64,000 bases of DNA, from positions 124,001-188,000 of the forward strand of contig JAGTJL010000026.1 in assembly GCA_020746875.1 (NCBI GenBank). Direction: 5' to 3'. Made by a program: the position numbers and the translations under genes. This DNA comes from Rhexocercosporidium sp. MPI-PUGE-AT-0058 (lineage: Eukaryota; Ascomycota; Leotiomycetes; Helotiales). Positions 11,121-25,209 of this stretch are shown here, piece after piece. The first letter of the stretch is position 1. Every line of letters begins with the position of its first letter. Below the pieces are notes generated by a model. It was not told the origin of the DNA, did not search any database, and saw nothing but the letters and a program-made list of their open reading frames with translations.

Positions 11121-11633
11121 GTTTGGGCGTTGGAAAAGGGGGTCTTGGTAGCTCAATGGGAACCATATGTCAGGTATGAGCATATGAGGTTCCGGCCATG
11201 TAGAATGTAATAATATATATATTTCTCAGAGGCTTACATCACATTAAATTTAACTTTTCAATTTCTATATTAATCTCAGATGGCCCATTTTCAGCTTGAC
11301 TCACATCCCCCTAATCAAGCGAGTGCCTCGCTTTTCAAATCTCATTCAAGTTTCGTATTCAAATTACCTTTCCCGTGTAAATAGCTTCACGAACATGAAT
11401 TTAAGATACACCAAGACCAAAAGTAACTCCAAATCTGAAATATTTGACGGAACGTGTTACCTCCAATCCTGAATTGTGCGCGTATGAACATCGAGCAATA
11501 AATGATGATTGGATTCTGGGGTGGGCTGTGAGTTAGCGCCGAATCTAGTGCGAAACCTTTCGGGTGCTGCACAAGGCGTTGCTCAGCACATCTGGGGTCT
11601 GTTGCCTCAAACCGCGTATTGAGGGCAGGTTAA
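11121..11633. other. 3' flank and intergenic
   Basis: Includes the short AT-rich 3' flank of the seven-helix gene (ATAATATATATATTTC near 11210) where polyadenylation is likely. No gene seen. Confidence 0.4.
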
Positions 11634-12028
11634 GAATGATTGGACGCGAGGGAGTTCTCTCGGCTTCATATGCTCGAGACAGAGATGGTCCTCGTCAAAA
11701 TCAGGCAAGTTGGCAGCCTTATCTCTGGGCAGTCGTTCCTTCTGCTGTTGGAGTTGGTGGGGTGATTTGAACTGGTAGAGGAATTATTCCAGTTCGATAC
11801 TGAAGTCATTAATCCACCTGATGCTGGGGTTAGTCATTCCTCTGATCAGGGGGACACTAATAGGCAGTTACCCTATGTCCAAGGCACCACAGGGTTAGCC
11901 CAGAATACTCGTCCAGAGTGTACTCCTCAAAGCCAGTCGCGCTCTCCTAGTGCTGATATAGAGGACGGAAATTCGCAGTTATCCTCTACCGAAAGAACTA
12001 TAGAGTCAGTCCAGAATATCCATTCATA
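11634..12028 (+). pseudogene. Unknown coding fragment cut by a Fot1-type transposon
   Basis: One frame stays open from about 11634 to 12028 except for a TGA at 11763-11765 (GGG TGA TTT). It reads VKIRQVGSLISGQSF before the stop and then FELVEELFQFDTEVINPPD followed by a Ser/Gln/Thr-rich acidic tail (SQSRSPSADIEDGNSQ) ending IHSY. Codon use is not RIP-like. At 12027-12028 the sequence is TA, followed by CTGTAAGTCCCCACCCC, which can be read either as the inverted end of a Fot1/pogo transposon inserted at TA or as a GTAAGT splice donor. Function unknown. Confidence 0.35.
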
Positions 12029-12905
12029 CTGTAAGTCCCCACCCCACTATTCCGATCCCCCCCCATTCCGTTCACCCCGCAATTTACCACCATTCGGGAA
12101 AAACACTTAATAACTCTACAACGCTTTTACTTATATATAATCTTTTTCAGAATTAGAATCTTTTGCTAAATCTAAATTATTAGTTATAATTTCTTGCTCT
12201 CCAGCTGTAATTTGAGCTCTTTGAATAGTTTGGATATCCGTAAACTTAGAATTTAGGCTAGTTTGAACCTTCCGTTTTTTCCGTAGCTTTAATTGATCTA
12301 ATTTAGCTTTTAATTACTGTATCTTTATCTTTGCCTAATTAAGAGCGAAATCCTTTTAGTTTAAAGCCTTTATAGCTTTTTTAAAGAGTAGTCGTCGCGT
12401 TAGAAAGTTATCATGTGTTGATTTGATTAAAGTATTAATTTATAATTGGAATTCTTTACCTACTTTTAACGTAAATTATATAATTAATAATTCCTTTACT
12501 TCTTTAGTAGCCTAGAGGTCTTTAAAAATATTATTTTCTAGCTCTTGATTATTATTCTCTAAGAGTAATCAGCTTATAAGTAGTTTTGCTATACTTATTA
12601 GTCATAACCCGGTAGCTCTCCAGTTAGATTTAATATTTATATCCGTTAAGTTCTCTTTCTGTGCTTTGTAATAGTATATTAAGAAGTTACGCTTGCTAAT
12701 TAAGGGAGAATCAGTTATTAATACTAAAAGATTAAGGTGTTTTCGGTAGGCTGCTTTAAGAGGAGAGAAAATCGATAAATCCAACGGTTGTAAGACGTGC
12801 GACGTATATATAAGTAAAAATAATAGAAATATATTATATTCTAAGCACTTCCATATGAATTCCGTAGTCTCATGGCTTCTATGGCCGTCTAAGAGAGAAG
12901 AGGTT
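12029..12905 (-). mobile_element. Fot1/pogo-type transposon, transposase C-terminal half
   Basis: On the minus strand 12900-12790 reads LLDGHRSHETTEFIWK and FLLIYTSHVLQPLDLS, then FSPLKAAYRK (12766-12740) and NIKSNWRATGL (about 12635-12603). After more decayed sequence come KLRKKRKVQTSLNSKF and IQRAQITAGEQEI (about 12260-12180). This is the DDE_1 transposase order for Fot1-like elements: the H-S-H---EF block, HTSH-LQPLD with a catalytic Asp, FSPLK--Y, the I--G--ATGL block and a lysine-rich tail. The N-terminal CENP-B-like half is absent. The proposed left end is at 12029 next to TA. The right end is lost where a different sequence starts at about 12905. Confidence 0.65.
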
Positions 12906-13410
12906 AATAATTTATTTTATATGCTTCCGCTAAAGTTATAAGAGAAGAGAAATCGATAGAGTCGATTGGATCAACAGAATTAGTAACTCTGCCGACGTTA
13001 TAATTAAGTCAAAGGCTTACTTAGCTCTACGGGAGTTAATTAAGATTAATAAGTTTAATATTAAGTTGACCGAATAGGTAAAAAGAAAAGTAACTTTTAA
13101 AGAAGAATTGTTAGTATATGAATAATAATATTCACGTATACGGAAATACGTGAATACAGAAGATAAGTAAATACAGGGGTTATATATTGTAGAAAGAGTG
13201 AAAGAGAGCACTTGACGTTAGCCTCTTTAGGAGCTAGCTTATAATAAGAGCTTTATATAAGAGCCTTTACTAATACCTTAGAATAGCTTTTTAAACTTAA
13301 ATAAATATATACCTGTAACTAAAGCTTTGCATCGTGTATATCGAGTCTTATTACGATTGACTAAGTTGTTACTTATTACGGGAGCTTTAAGTAACATAAT
13401 GCAATCAACA
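12906..13410 (-). mobile_element. Candidate LTR-retroelement 5' end (LTR plus start of gag)
   Basis: Read on the minus strand from 13410: TGTTGATTGCATTATGTT, a TATA-like ATATATAACCCC (about 13185), a pyrimidine-rich CTCTCTTTCACTC, and then near 12990 a short frame (VTNSVDPIDSIDFSS) that looks like the first codons of a Copia gag before the Fot1 fragment takes over. A TGT start and gag-like leader are suggestive only; no second LTR copy was found here. Confidence 0.3.
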
Positions 13411-13816
13411 ATTATATATTAAAGTAAAATTCATTCTTAAGGTTTAAAAACCCGACTTAATAACTCATTTCTTTATTAAATAAGGTTTTATTATAGCCCT
13501 TCTTATTAGCTTAAGCAAGGCGATATATAATCCTATTCCTCAGAACGAGAATACTTAATAGGATTATTTTTGTGAAGTGAGCCTTTTTCGAGTTTCGATC
13601 AATTATTCTCTATTTATTATTATTAGATTAAATCAAGTTAATTCGTTTTGTTTTTTTATACAACCTATTAGCGTGGATTTGCCAAGCGAATTAATTTGAT
13701 TTAATTAATTTAATTTATTAGCGTTATGTCCAAATAAGCTCAGATAAGGCTTAAAATCGAGTATAAGCTAGCTCTGAGATATATAATACTAGCTCCTGCG
13801 AGACGTTTATTGGAAC
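13411..13816. other. AT-rich relic, unassigned
   Basis: RIP-like composition. A short inverted repeat (TAATCCTATT ... AATAGGATTA, about 13530-13566) is present. No domain recognised. Confidence 0.35.
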
Positions 13817-14009
13817 TGTCGTGCAGGTTATGGTTGGTTGGCTAAGCGAGCCTAATCAAGACTACCAAAACTATAGCGCCAGTAAGCTCCCCTATTAAAG
13901 GAGCTTGAATGCGCTATATATAATAATATAATAATAGTTATATACGTAATTGCGCAGCCTTCAATTAACTTGATATTCGCTTTTGTAAAACCTTAAGGTA
14001 TATTATATA
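13817..14009 (+). repeat. Copia 5' LTR (193 bp)
   Basis: Starts TGTCGTGCAGGTTATGG and shares GGCTAAGCGAGCC, CGCCAGTAAGCTCC and CAGCCTTCAATT with the copy at 30048-30240. Equal length; differences are mostly C/T and G/A. Confidence 0.85.
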
Positions 14010-17000
14010 ATAATTATAAGCCCCGTGAATTATAAAAGCTTCTTAGTCGTATATACACGCCGACGTGGCTTTATAAAGGCATTTTATATTATTATTTAAA
14101 AGCTATCGCAACTCTTTAAATTCGTCGACAACTCTTAAACCACTAAATATTTTCGACGTTATATTATTAATATACCTTAAATAAATAATATCACTTTTAA
14201 AACTACTTATAGACTATACCTTAAAAGCACGAAAGGATTAGGCGATATAACACCTACGATTGAATTTCTATATTACGTTTATAAGTATACTAAATATAAT
14301 AAACCCTACCGCTCTTATAATAGGCTATATTCTAAAACTCCGACTAAAGGCTTTAACGCTTAAGAATACCGTTTAATAAGTAATAAAGACATAGTTAAAC
14401 TAGTATTATAACTTAAAAAGTAGTAAACTTATAGCCGTTTTTAACGCCTAAGTCGTCCGACAAAAATGCCTTAATAAAAAAAATAAGTCTAGAAAAAGTT
14501 AATTTACCTCTTTATTTAATAATTACAGAAATATAATAAATTTATATAATATAAGCTAAGAAGTATTAGTATACGCTAATTAAATAAACGAGCTAAAACA
14601 ATAAGTATATAGCTTTATATAACTGGCTCTCCGAAACGGTAAACGACTTACTCTTAAACTCTGCGATTAAGGAACTGGCCGGTAAAAGCGAATTAAATAT
14701 ATAATTATTAATTAATACACTTTAGCGCGACATAATACTATTAAAATCGTCGGTTTTTACGATTATATTCACGGAATATAAGAAGGTTTTAAGGAAACTA
14801 TATAAAAAAATAATCAAGGTTAATTAATAAATAAAAGACTTTTTAAAAGCCTATAAGAATATTAAGGCGTACGATATATTTAACGTTAAAGGCATTATAA
14901 CTTTAAAAAAGTAACTACGTACGGTAAAAGCTTATATATACTTAAATTAAGCAAATCCTATCCTTAATACAGTTATACGCGACGACTAACTTAGAAAAGA
15001 GTATGAGTTTACTTTTAATAATTATATATAAGTACTCCCTGATATAAATTAAAAGCATATTATATTTAAGAAGCTTAGGCGTTAAGGAAGAGGTAGCGGT
15101 TAATATTTAACCCTTAAAAGAATTAATATTAATACGTTAAATATAAGCTTTAATAAATCTCGCTCTCAAAGTTAAAATAGTTTATACTTATATAGCATAA
15201 GCAATAAGCATTTCTTTAAATCGCTTAAATATTAAAGACTACGTTATATAATTAACGAAACGACCTTTAAAAGCATAAAGCATATATTAAATATTAATAA
15301 AGTATTAATAACCCGCAAGAAGTTGAAAACTGCAGACTTTAAAGAGCTTAAGATAATTATAATTAAAAAAAATAAAAGTATATTATAATTATTAAAATTA
15401 CCGGAGTTAATTATAATAATAATTCTAAACTTATTATAAATACTAAATCACCTAATACTATTATACTTATAAGTAATAAAAGCAAAGGTAAAGCTTTATA
15501 AAATAATTTAAATATTAATATAGCTATAATCGACCTAAAGCTCTTTAATAATATACTTTACAATAATACTTTAAGTCTTAATATTTATATTATTATAGAA
15601 TTCTAACGCCACCTTTTATTAAATAACACGTTTATTAAAAATTGCGGTATTACTCACTTAATTAATAATATTAATAAACTCGTCCTTAGCAGTTTTAAAC
15701 GTATCACAGGAAATACAATTAATGTTAATACCTTAAGTTTATTAATTATTAATAAGAATATACGTATTTTCGAAAACGCTTTATATAATCTTAAAGGATT
15801 ATATACTCGGAATTTAATATTAAGTAACGTAGCTATTATAAAAAGGTTTAACGTTAATATTATTTCTGAGAGCCTCCTCGTATAATCGGGGGTGTAATAT
15901 AATAGTATTAATACGACTTTATGAGTAAATAATATTAAAGATAACTATATAATAAGAAACTTATAGCGTAAGTAAAACCTCATAATATTTAAATATAAGC
16001 CTATTAATAACTGCTCGCGCTCTCTATAATTATATGCCTTTATAAAAGCTCGTAAATCTCCTATTATAATAATATACTTAATAATTAATAAATAATTACA
16101 CCTTTTTAAAAAGCATACTTTTTAATTAACCCGCAGTTTCTTACGACCCTAGAACGATATAGTATAAATATAGCACTTACGCGCCAGTTACCTCGATAAA
16201 ATAGCTTTAAAAGCTCTAGTAAAATATGCACGTAATATTTAAATTAATAGAATTACGCGTATAAAATACGAAAGTTATATTATAATATACTTAAGTTAAT
16301 AATTATTGCGTAAAGAGTTAGATAATAAGTCCTTAAGACCTTTCTTTAGAATCGTATAAGACTTATTTAATTACTTTATAAGTTATAATAAGATATATTA
16401 GTTATTATTAATTAAAGACGAATATAATGAAAAGCTCTTCGCATTCACGCTTATTAATAAATCCTAAGACTTTATTATAAGCGTGGTTAAGATGTTTGAG
16501 ATATAATTAGACGTTAATACGGCCTTATTATATATAAAATTAAGTTTAATAATAATACGTCGGTAATTAGCACAAAATACTAAATTAAGTATAATTAATA
16601 GGTATTAAATAGTAATATAAAGCTAAAACTTACTCTTGTTTATATATATAAGCCGAATGAGGGTATAAAGAGAGTTGGCGGAGAGCTTATTATTAAAGCC
16701 TTAAAGATAATAAGAAGTGCTAACTTATTATTTAAATTATAACTAAAAGTTGTTTTAATAATTATATACTTTTATAATATGTCGTTACTTATTAAAAGAG
16801 CTATATAATCGCCAAACGAAGTGCTAAAGATATAATTTAAATAATATTTTCAATAATACGACTTAAAAGTGGTAAAAAAATAACTAATCGATTTAAGGCC
16901 TAACTAAAGTAATATCTTTGCGTATGGCGCTAAAGCCTACGTAATAATTAAAGACCGATAAGCTTTCCGTAATAAAAAAGACTTTAAGGTTAACCTTAAG

Positions 17001-18808
17001 GGATATATTAAATACTTAATTAGTTATTACGCAATTAATATATATAGGATTTAAATACCTTAACTAAAGCGTATAATACGTTCTTAAAATATTATTTTTA
17101 ATAAGGCATAGTTTTATAATAAATAAGCGGTAGTCGGCCAACTACTATTAATATTTAAATAAGTCGTTAATATATTTATAAAGACTAAAGCTGCTTAAAA
17201 CGCCGAGTTAGTTATTAAATACGTAAAAGACGAATATATATATAAGCTAAAAATAATATTAAATTAAATAAGCTATTATTTAACTCGATAGAAGTCGACG
17301 AAGTTTTTAAGAAGGTAGTTTTATACGTAATTATAGAGCTTATAATTTTAGAGGAGGCGGGATTACTTATTTTACGAGAGTATTAAAATAAGCTAATTCT
17401 TTTAGATTTACGAGTTAATACGTTAAAAAATAATATAAAGCTTAATAATAACGATATAAATATTCTAATAATATTAAAAAGCCTAAGTATATTAAGATAG
17501 ATTCGAAGTCAAATACGACAAAACGAACATTTCGAGCCTAAGAAGAGTATTATAAGTAAGAAACAATTACTTTAAATTAAAGGTGTGTATAACTTAATAC
17601 CTTAAGTTATAATTTAAAATAAACTATAAAATAACTAAAGTTAATTATTATATTAAACTAAAGTAATTAATATAAGCTTAGGAAATGCTCTAAAGCACGA
17701 AAACACTTCGTTAAAAGAGGGTTACGGCGAGCCTAAAAGAGATTAACAATTCCTCTTAGAAAATATACCGTCGGATATATTATTATAATATCTTTTAAAA
17801 GATAATATGACTTAAGAGACCCTTAATAAAGTGCTTTAAATATTAAATTAAAGTTAATTACGCTTTGTTACTCGAGCTTAGCGGAGTCGTTAAGTAAGAG
17901 AAGTAATATAATTAAATAAACGGTTTAAGAAAAGGCTAGGAATATACTCTTTTATAATAAGAGAGTTTTTAAACGCCGAATCTATAAATTAAATAAATAA
18001 GAATTATACGTATATCGCATCTTTTATTACGATATTTTAAAATAATAAAATAACGCGTGAAAATAGAAAAGATTACGAAATTATATATATTATATTTATA
18101 ATTATAATTAATAGCGAATCGATTAAAGTATAAGTAATTATAAGTTTTAAATTAATATAATTATATTAAGTAAAGCTCTTACGAACATTAAAGTATTAAA
18201 AGGATTTAAAATAGCATTCGTAAAGAGAATACTTTAAGAAGGACGCACGTAAAGAAATAAAGAATCTCTAAATTAAGAAGTATTAACATATTATACTAAA
18301 GGCAAATACAAAGATAACGCTTATATTATTAAAATAAGTGTTTACGTATAAAGTCAACTTAGCGAGACAGCTTATATATACTAAATCGCGAGTCGTTATT
18401 AAGAGTAATTTATAAAAAGATGCTATAATATTCTTTATATACGCCTTTATATTAATAATAAAGTCTTTTCGCGTCGTAATAGCTATAATAGTATAATTTA
18501 ACTTAAAAGTTAAATAATACGACGTCGTAAATGCGTTTATTAATATAAAACGAGACAAATAAAGTATACCTGTTTATTATTATCTCCCCGACGGTTTTAA
18601 ATAGCCCGATATAGTTATAGAAATTAATAAAGCCTTATATAGCCTCCGCGACTTTCTAACTTTATAATATAACGACTTAATCACACTTAAAAGCCTTAGT
18701 CTCGTACCACTTATAAAAGAGCCTTATATCTTTACAAACGACAAGCGAATAATATTTATAGCTTTTTACGTAAATAATATATAAATACTATACTATAACT
18801 TAAACCTC

Positions 18809-19302
18809 TATCACGGTCCGTGTATTTACTCGGTATAAATACGGGAGGTTATATTAATCTTAATGATCGAGAAGTAAGTGTATTACGTATAATAGAATAA
18901 ATAATAATTAATATAATTAAGATATTATTTTTAATTAAATATAAAGCTCTTATTTAATAGTAAACGTATTAATCTTATATAAAACCTTTATATTATACGA
19001 CTGCTAAGACCGCCAGGTTTTATTAATTTTAAACTTCTGGACTTTAGCGGTCTAGCGGTTTATTACGTAAAAGGGTCGCGTAATTTAAGAGCTTATTTGC
19101 CTTTTAGTCGTTTATTAATAATAATATTTATATAATATATAACTTATAAAATCTTAAGTATTAAGGTTTTTTAAAAAAATGCTTTTAAGAATAATATTCT
19201 TTTAGTATACTTCTCTTAAAACTCTTACCTTTTTAAGCTTATAATCTTAAGTATTACGCTGTCTCGAGGCTAAGTGTTATAAGACGCGGGACGTTCGTAA
19301 TA
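18809..19302 (-). repeat. Nested Gypsy LTR, 3' copy (494 bp)
   Basis: Aligns end to end with 25210-25703; both contain CGGTCCGTGTATTTACTCGG near their plus-strand start and end GTTCGTAATA. The minus-strand terminus TATTACGAAC is probably a RIPped TGTTACGAAC. Confidence 0.9.
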
Positions 19303-22300
19303 TTATTCCTTTTTTAGCTTAGCGTGATTCTTACGCTTAAATAACTTAAGGAAATATAATATATATTTTATAATTATCTTTCTTTTTTATTATAATTAAA
19401 TAAGTATATATTAAAGAAAAAGATATAATACTTTTTTTAAAAAAAAAATAATTCGCTTTATTTTATAAAATCGAAAAGAACGGTTTTAAGATAATATTTT
19501 ATACGTTTTATATTTAAAATAATAAGACGTGTATAATGTCCTCCGAGTCGAGTCGCTGCTCGGAGTATACTAGAATTAGCAAGAGGTATAATATCGAGAT
19601 ACTCTTAATTAAGAGTTAAAATACTCTCGAAAAGGTAAAAGAAAAGTTAAACGAAGAGGAGGCGTAAACACGTCACGTCTTATAAGAGGCCGCGGCCTAC
19701 TTAAACTGTTTATTTTATTAGCGGAAGTTTTTAAAAAAGTAAAGAACCGAAATGCTTTATTATAATCTTAAGAATATAAACGAATTAAAAGAAGTAAAAG
19801 CGTAAGAAGTCGTAAAAAGAGAAAGGAAAGAGGCTTTCGTTGCTCACTTGCTTACTCCGCTATTTGCCGTCGACTCCGCCAAGTTTTCTTTAATTAAGTA
19901 AGTCTTATTTAATTTCGCGGATTCGGCCTTTTAAATAAATTTAGGTTTCGTAAATAAAACTTTTAGAATTACTTAAAGTAATAGAAGTTAGACTTAAGTT
20001 TTTAAGTGTTTTCGGATTATAAGTACCTTTTCTATTTAATTAAGTACTTGAAGACGCCGTAAAAGTATTAATAATTTAAAATAGTTTCGATATTGTATTC
20101 GACGTTTAAGTTCACCGATTATACTTTTATAATAAGAGCTAGTAATGCCCTTAGCGGTGCTAATTCGAGGAGCGATATATAAAATACTAAGTGAATATTT
20201 ATAGTTTTCGAAAGTATTAATTAATAATTAATTAGTCTTTTAACCTTTATAATTTTAAATAATCTTAGCTTTTTATAATTTAATTTATTATTTAGTCGTT
20301 TAATTATAATATTTTTTTTAAATAAGTAAACCTTATCCTTCTCTTTTAGCGTTAGTCTTATGCTACGCTTTTTATTATAATAAATAGCTAATCTTTATAT
20401 AATAAATAAAATATCCGTTAATAGTTTATTATGTAATTGTTTAAGCTTATCCTTTTATAATATGGCTTTATACGCGGTCCCTTAACCCGTAATCGGTATA
20501 TTATATGCCGTCGGGTTATACCCGTAGTTCGCATAAAACGGCGATACTTTAATAATCTCTTAATCTACGCTATTATATATAAACTAGGCGATTAGAAGTA
20601 GTTAAACCTAATCGTTTTATTTATAATTTATATAATATTAAAGATAAGTCTTTATTATTTAATTAATTTATTTTATTTAGCTATCGGTTTAAAAGTAAAA
20701 TATTATTAATATTTTCTATTTTATTCTTAAAAATAATATTAATATTTTTTAAAACTTTAAAGTGAAAAGCTTATTTTTATTTAAGATAACTTCGTTTAAT
20801 ATTTCGTAATTTGCGAAAATCGTTTAAAGAAATATTTACGCTATTATTAGCGTATTTTATATGCTTAATACTAGTATTATATACGCGTACTTTATTATCT
20901 TATCCGTTATTACGTAAATCGAATCGTAAATAATTTCGGTAATTAAATCCTTCGAGGGTAGTAGTTCGATTACGAAGTCTAAGGCGATTGACTTTTATAA
21001 GCGTAGCGGTGTCGTTAATGACTTTATAAGCTTATACGGCGTATAATAGTTTGCTTTATTATATATATATATATATTATAAAATAAGATTACGTCTTTAA
21101 TTATTTTTTTATTTTTAAAAAATAATATTTTTAAGAAAGCCTCGATAATATCTTAGCTATCCCTTAATACTTATAAGCTAGCAGCTTATATTATTCTTTA
21201 ACGAAGTCAATTTTATTTTAAATAAGAATATAAATTCGTCCTTAATATAAAAGAACTTTAATAATAATAAAGGAAAATCCTTCGCTTAATTACTTCTTTT
21301 ATTTAATTACTACCGAGTCGTTAGTATAGCCTTTCCAGATTTTCTCGGGAACTTGGCTTATTATTATTAATTGCCTGTGATTAACTATTAATAAGTCATT
21401 ATCTCCCTTAAGTATAATACACGACTTATGTGTCTTATTTACGAAATACTCTAGTTTTTTATTAAAGGCATTAGTCTTAATATTTTCCGTTTTTTTAATA
21501 TATAAAAATCGAAGTTTAATTATAAAAAGTGTTTTATATTATTAAACTTATTATTAGTTTAGTTTTTTAATAATCGTAAAGTAAATGAGATTTTTATAAT
21601 CTATTAAAATCCGTACCTCGTAAGGCGATCCCTTAAAGTAAACTTTTTATTTACGTATTACGTCTGTAACTCCTAGTAATTCTTTATTATAAATATCGTA
21701 ATTAAGTTCTATTAATAAGAGTTTCCGCGAATAATATATAATTAATTATTATTTGCCGTCTTCGCCTAATTAGCTTAACATAGCCTTAATAATATAATTA
21801 AAGGCGTTTATTTTTATTATAATTTCCTTATTTAAGTCAAAGGATATAAAAATTAATTCCTTAATAAAAGCTTCCTTAAGGTTTAAAAAGGCCGTTTCTG
21901 TTTTATCGCTTTAATTAAATTTCTTATCTTTATATATTAACTCCGTAAGTAATACGGCGATCTTTAAGTAGTTTTAAACGAATTGTTAATAAAAGTTAGT
22001 AAATTTTAAGAAGGATTATATTTTTTTAATATTTATAGGCTTAGTTTACTTAACGACTGTTTTAACCTTTTAAGGGTCTATGGCTAGTCTTATAATAATG
22101 ATTATATAACTTAAAAAGGTGACTTCTTTTTTATAAAAATAATACTTCTTTAGTTTTAAGAGTATTAAAGAAGCTCTTAGCTTTTTTAATATTATTATAA
22201 CGTTTTTTACGTATTATTCTTTTATTTTAAAGTAAACTAAAATATCGTTTAAATAATATATATATATTACGTTTAAGTATTATCGTAATATATTATTAAT

Positions 22301-25209
22301 TAAACGCTAAAATATAATAAGCGCGTTAATTAATTTAAAAGGCATAACTATATATTTATAATAACCGAAACGTATACGAAATATTATTTTTTCTTTTTCT
22401 TTTTTAATTATTTTTATAAGGTTATACGCGCCTCGTAAGTCTAATTAAGTGAAGATCTTGGCGCCGCTAAGCTTATTATATAACTCCTTAGCTAAAGGTA
22501 ATATATAACGATCCTTTTTAGTAATATTATTTAATTAACGGTAATCGATATATATTCCTTGTCCGCCGTCTTTCTTTATTATAAAGAGGACGTTACTTTC
22601 TTAAAGGAATTTAAACTCTTAAATGAATCCTTTTACTAAGTTTTTATTAATATATTTCTTAATTATTATTAAATTTATAGCTAAGTATTCCCGTAATAAT
22701 TAAAATATTAGCTTTATGCCTTTAATTAACTTGATTCGATAATCGTAGTCTTAGTGTTTAAGTAAGGCGCTATTACTTAATTTTTCTTTAAATAATACCT
22801 TAAATCGTTTATATTTTAATAGTATATCGTCCGTCACAGGGGTCGTTGCCTTATTTCTTAGCTCTTCTTTAGAAATTACGCTTAACTCTTTTAAGCCTTT
22901 CGCTGCTTTTTTATTTTAAAAACAACCCTTATAATTATTAAGTTTTAGCTTTTGCGTTTTTTAATTGATTTTAAGGTTATGAAATTATATTTATAATAGT
23001 CTTAAGATAATGTCGTGTTTCTTAATTTAAGTTATATTAAATTAAATATATTTAAAGTGTTCGTTAATTCTTATATATAATATTTTTATTTATATATTAA
23101 TTAAGCCGTTCGCGGCAAGTCCTTTGTCGGCGAGTATTAGTTAATACCCGTCCTTTTTAATTTTAATAAGTAGGAAATATTAAATTATAATAATAAGAGA
23201 TATAAAGTTCTTTTACGCTCCGGAATTTATTATAGCCTATAGTTTTATTCCTTAGATGTCGACGTTAAAAGTTAAGTGGTTACCTTCTCTTATAGCTGCG
23301 AACGTGCGTAAGTTTATTCCTTTAACGTAAAACTCTTTAATTAATATGTTTTCCTATTGCCGATTCTTTAAATCCTTATATAAAATGCGGTATAGTTAAT
23401 ACGTTCTTAAAGGCACGAATAATCCAAATAGTCTTTCGTAATAAGTCTTTAAGTCATTTCATAAATTAACATATATTTGGTTTTATAATATCTTTATAAT
23501 AACTTCTTATACGTTCCTTACGTTTATTCGCGTCGTTATTTATTAAAATAATATTTCGTTTATTAAGATTAATTAAACGTAAGTTTAAAAAACGCTGTTT
23601 TCGACGTCCGTTATTCTTTAAGTAATGCGTAAGTTACTTTGAAAAACTACCTCGTACTCCTCGCCTTACTGCGGCCCTCCGCGTAGGACGACTCTTAGTT
23701 CGACATAAGTAACTCTTATATTAATGTTTATTTAGTGCTTAATATTAAAAGCCTCGCGGGTAAGGTATTTCTCTCGCTAAGTGACTCGCCAGACCTCGCG
23801 TTCTTAAGGTTTAAAGAGTATTAATCTTAATAGCATAGCGTTACCTTAATACTATAAGTCCTCGCTTCTCTTAATATAATTATATCCTTTAGGCTTTACG
23901 CCTTACGCGTGGTTTTAAATACTTATTATTAAACGTATTATTCGTCTTATTAAGTCTAATCGCTGGACTCGAGTCCTACTATGTATTAGTAAATATAATT
24001 ATCGTCCGTTTTACTTTACTTATTGTTTTCTTTACCGCCGTTACCCTCGACTTAGTTGTCGATGTGATTAACGTTAAGTTCGTCTATCGTTATATAATAA
24101 TAAGTAGCGCTAATTTAAACTTCCTTTAATAAGAGAAGAAGGGGTATACTAATAGTATTATACGCCTTTTGCTTTATAAAATTAATTTGTTTTTTCTTAA
24201 CGCTTTTCTTACGGTATATACTTATTATATGCCTTAGAAGATTACATTTATAATATAGCTTCTTTTCGCGCTGCTCGTTTATGACTTCTTTTAATAGTCC
24301 TTTTTATTAGGCCTTGCCCTTTCCCTCTTTATAAATGGCGTTATACTTTATAAGGTCTGATTATTAATTATTCTTAAGGTTATTTTGTCGTCGGCGCCCC
24401 TCGTTCTATTAATAGCTAAATTGCCTTTGGCCTCCTCTTACGTACGTTTACTATTTGCGTTTAAACTCGTGCAAGCGGTTGTCGATCTTAACCGTTTATT
24501 TAATAAGAGTAAGAATGTCTTTTACTTAAAGATTAATTTTAATAAGTTTTAGTCGAATATAATCCTTAAGCTCTTGTCGGTAATAATTAATAAGCGATTA
24601 AGAGTTCTAGTCCGTTTTATTAGCGTGCTTTTAGAATTCCGTAATATAAACTATTATATTATTAATTTATTTTAAGTTATATAAGTAGGTTTCCGCTATT
24701 TTAATTTTATTAATATCGTTAAATATTCGTCGAATCTCTTTCTTAAATCCTCTTTAAGTTTTAAATATAATTTGCGTAACGAGTATAGCTTTATAGGTGG
24801 CTTTATATTCGAAGTAGTCCTTAAGGAACGGCTCGATTTATTATATAGCCTCGCTTTTAAAATATAATATTATTTAAAGGGCGTAGCTTTCGTCGATAAG
24901 GAACTTATTATCGTTAAAATATTAATAAAGTTTTATTTAAAAAATAAAAGTCTTTAAGTCCTTTCGGTTTCCTTAAAAAGTGTCAGAAAGCTTAACTTTT
25001 AAGGTTTTCTTAAGTTCGTGCGTTAAGTTATTTTAAATATTAGGCATTTCTTTATTTTTGCTTTTTTTATAGCTTTTCTCCTTAAAAATAAGTGTAAATA
25101 ATAAAGGCGTGCCAATGGCACTGCCTTACGGGCTAAGTACTTAATTCTTAAGTAGGAAGGCTAATATAATATATATAAGTTAATACTTTTAACGAAAAAG
25201 TACTTAAAG

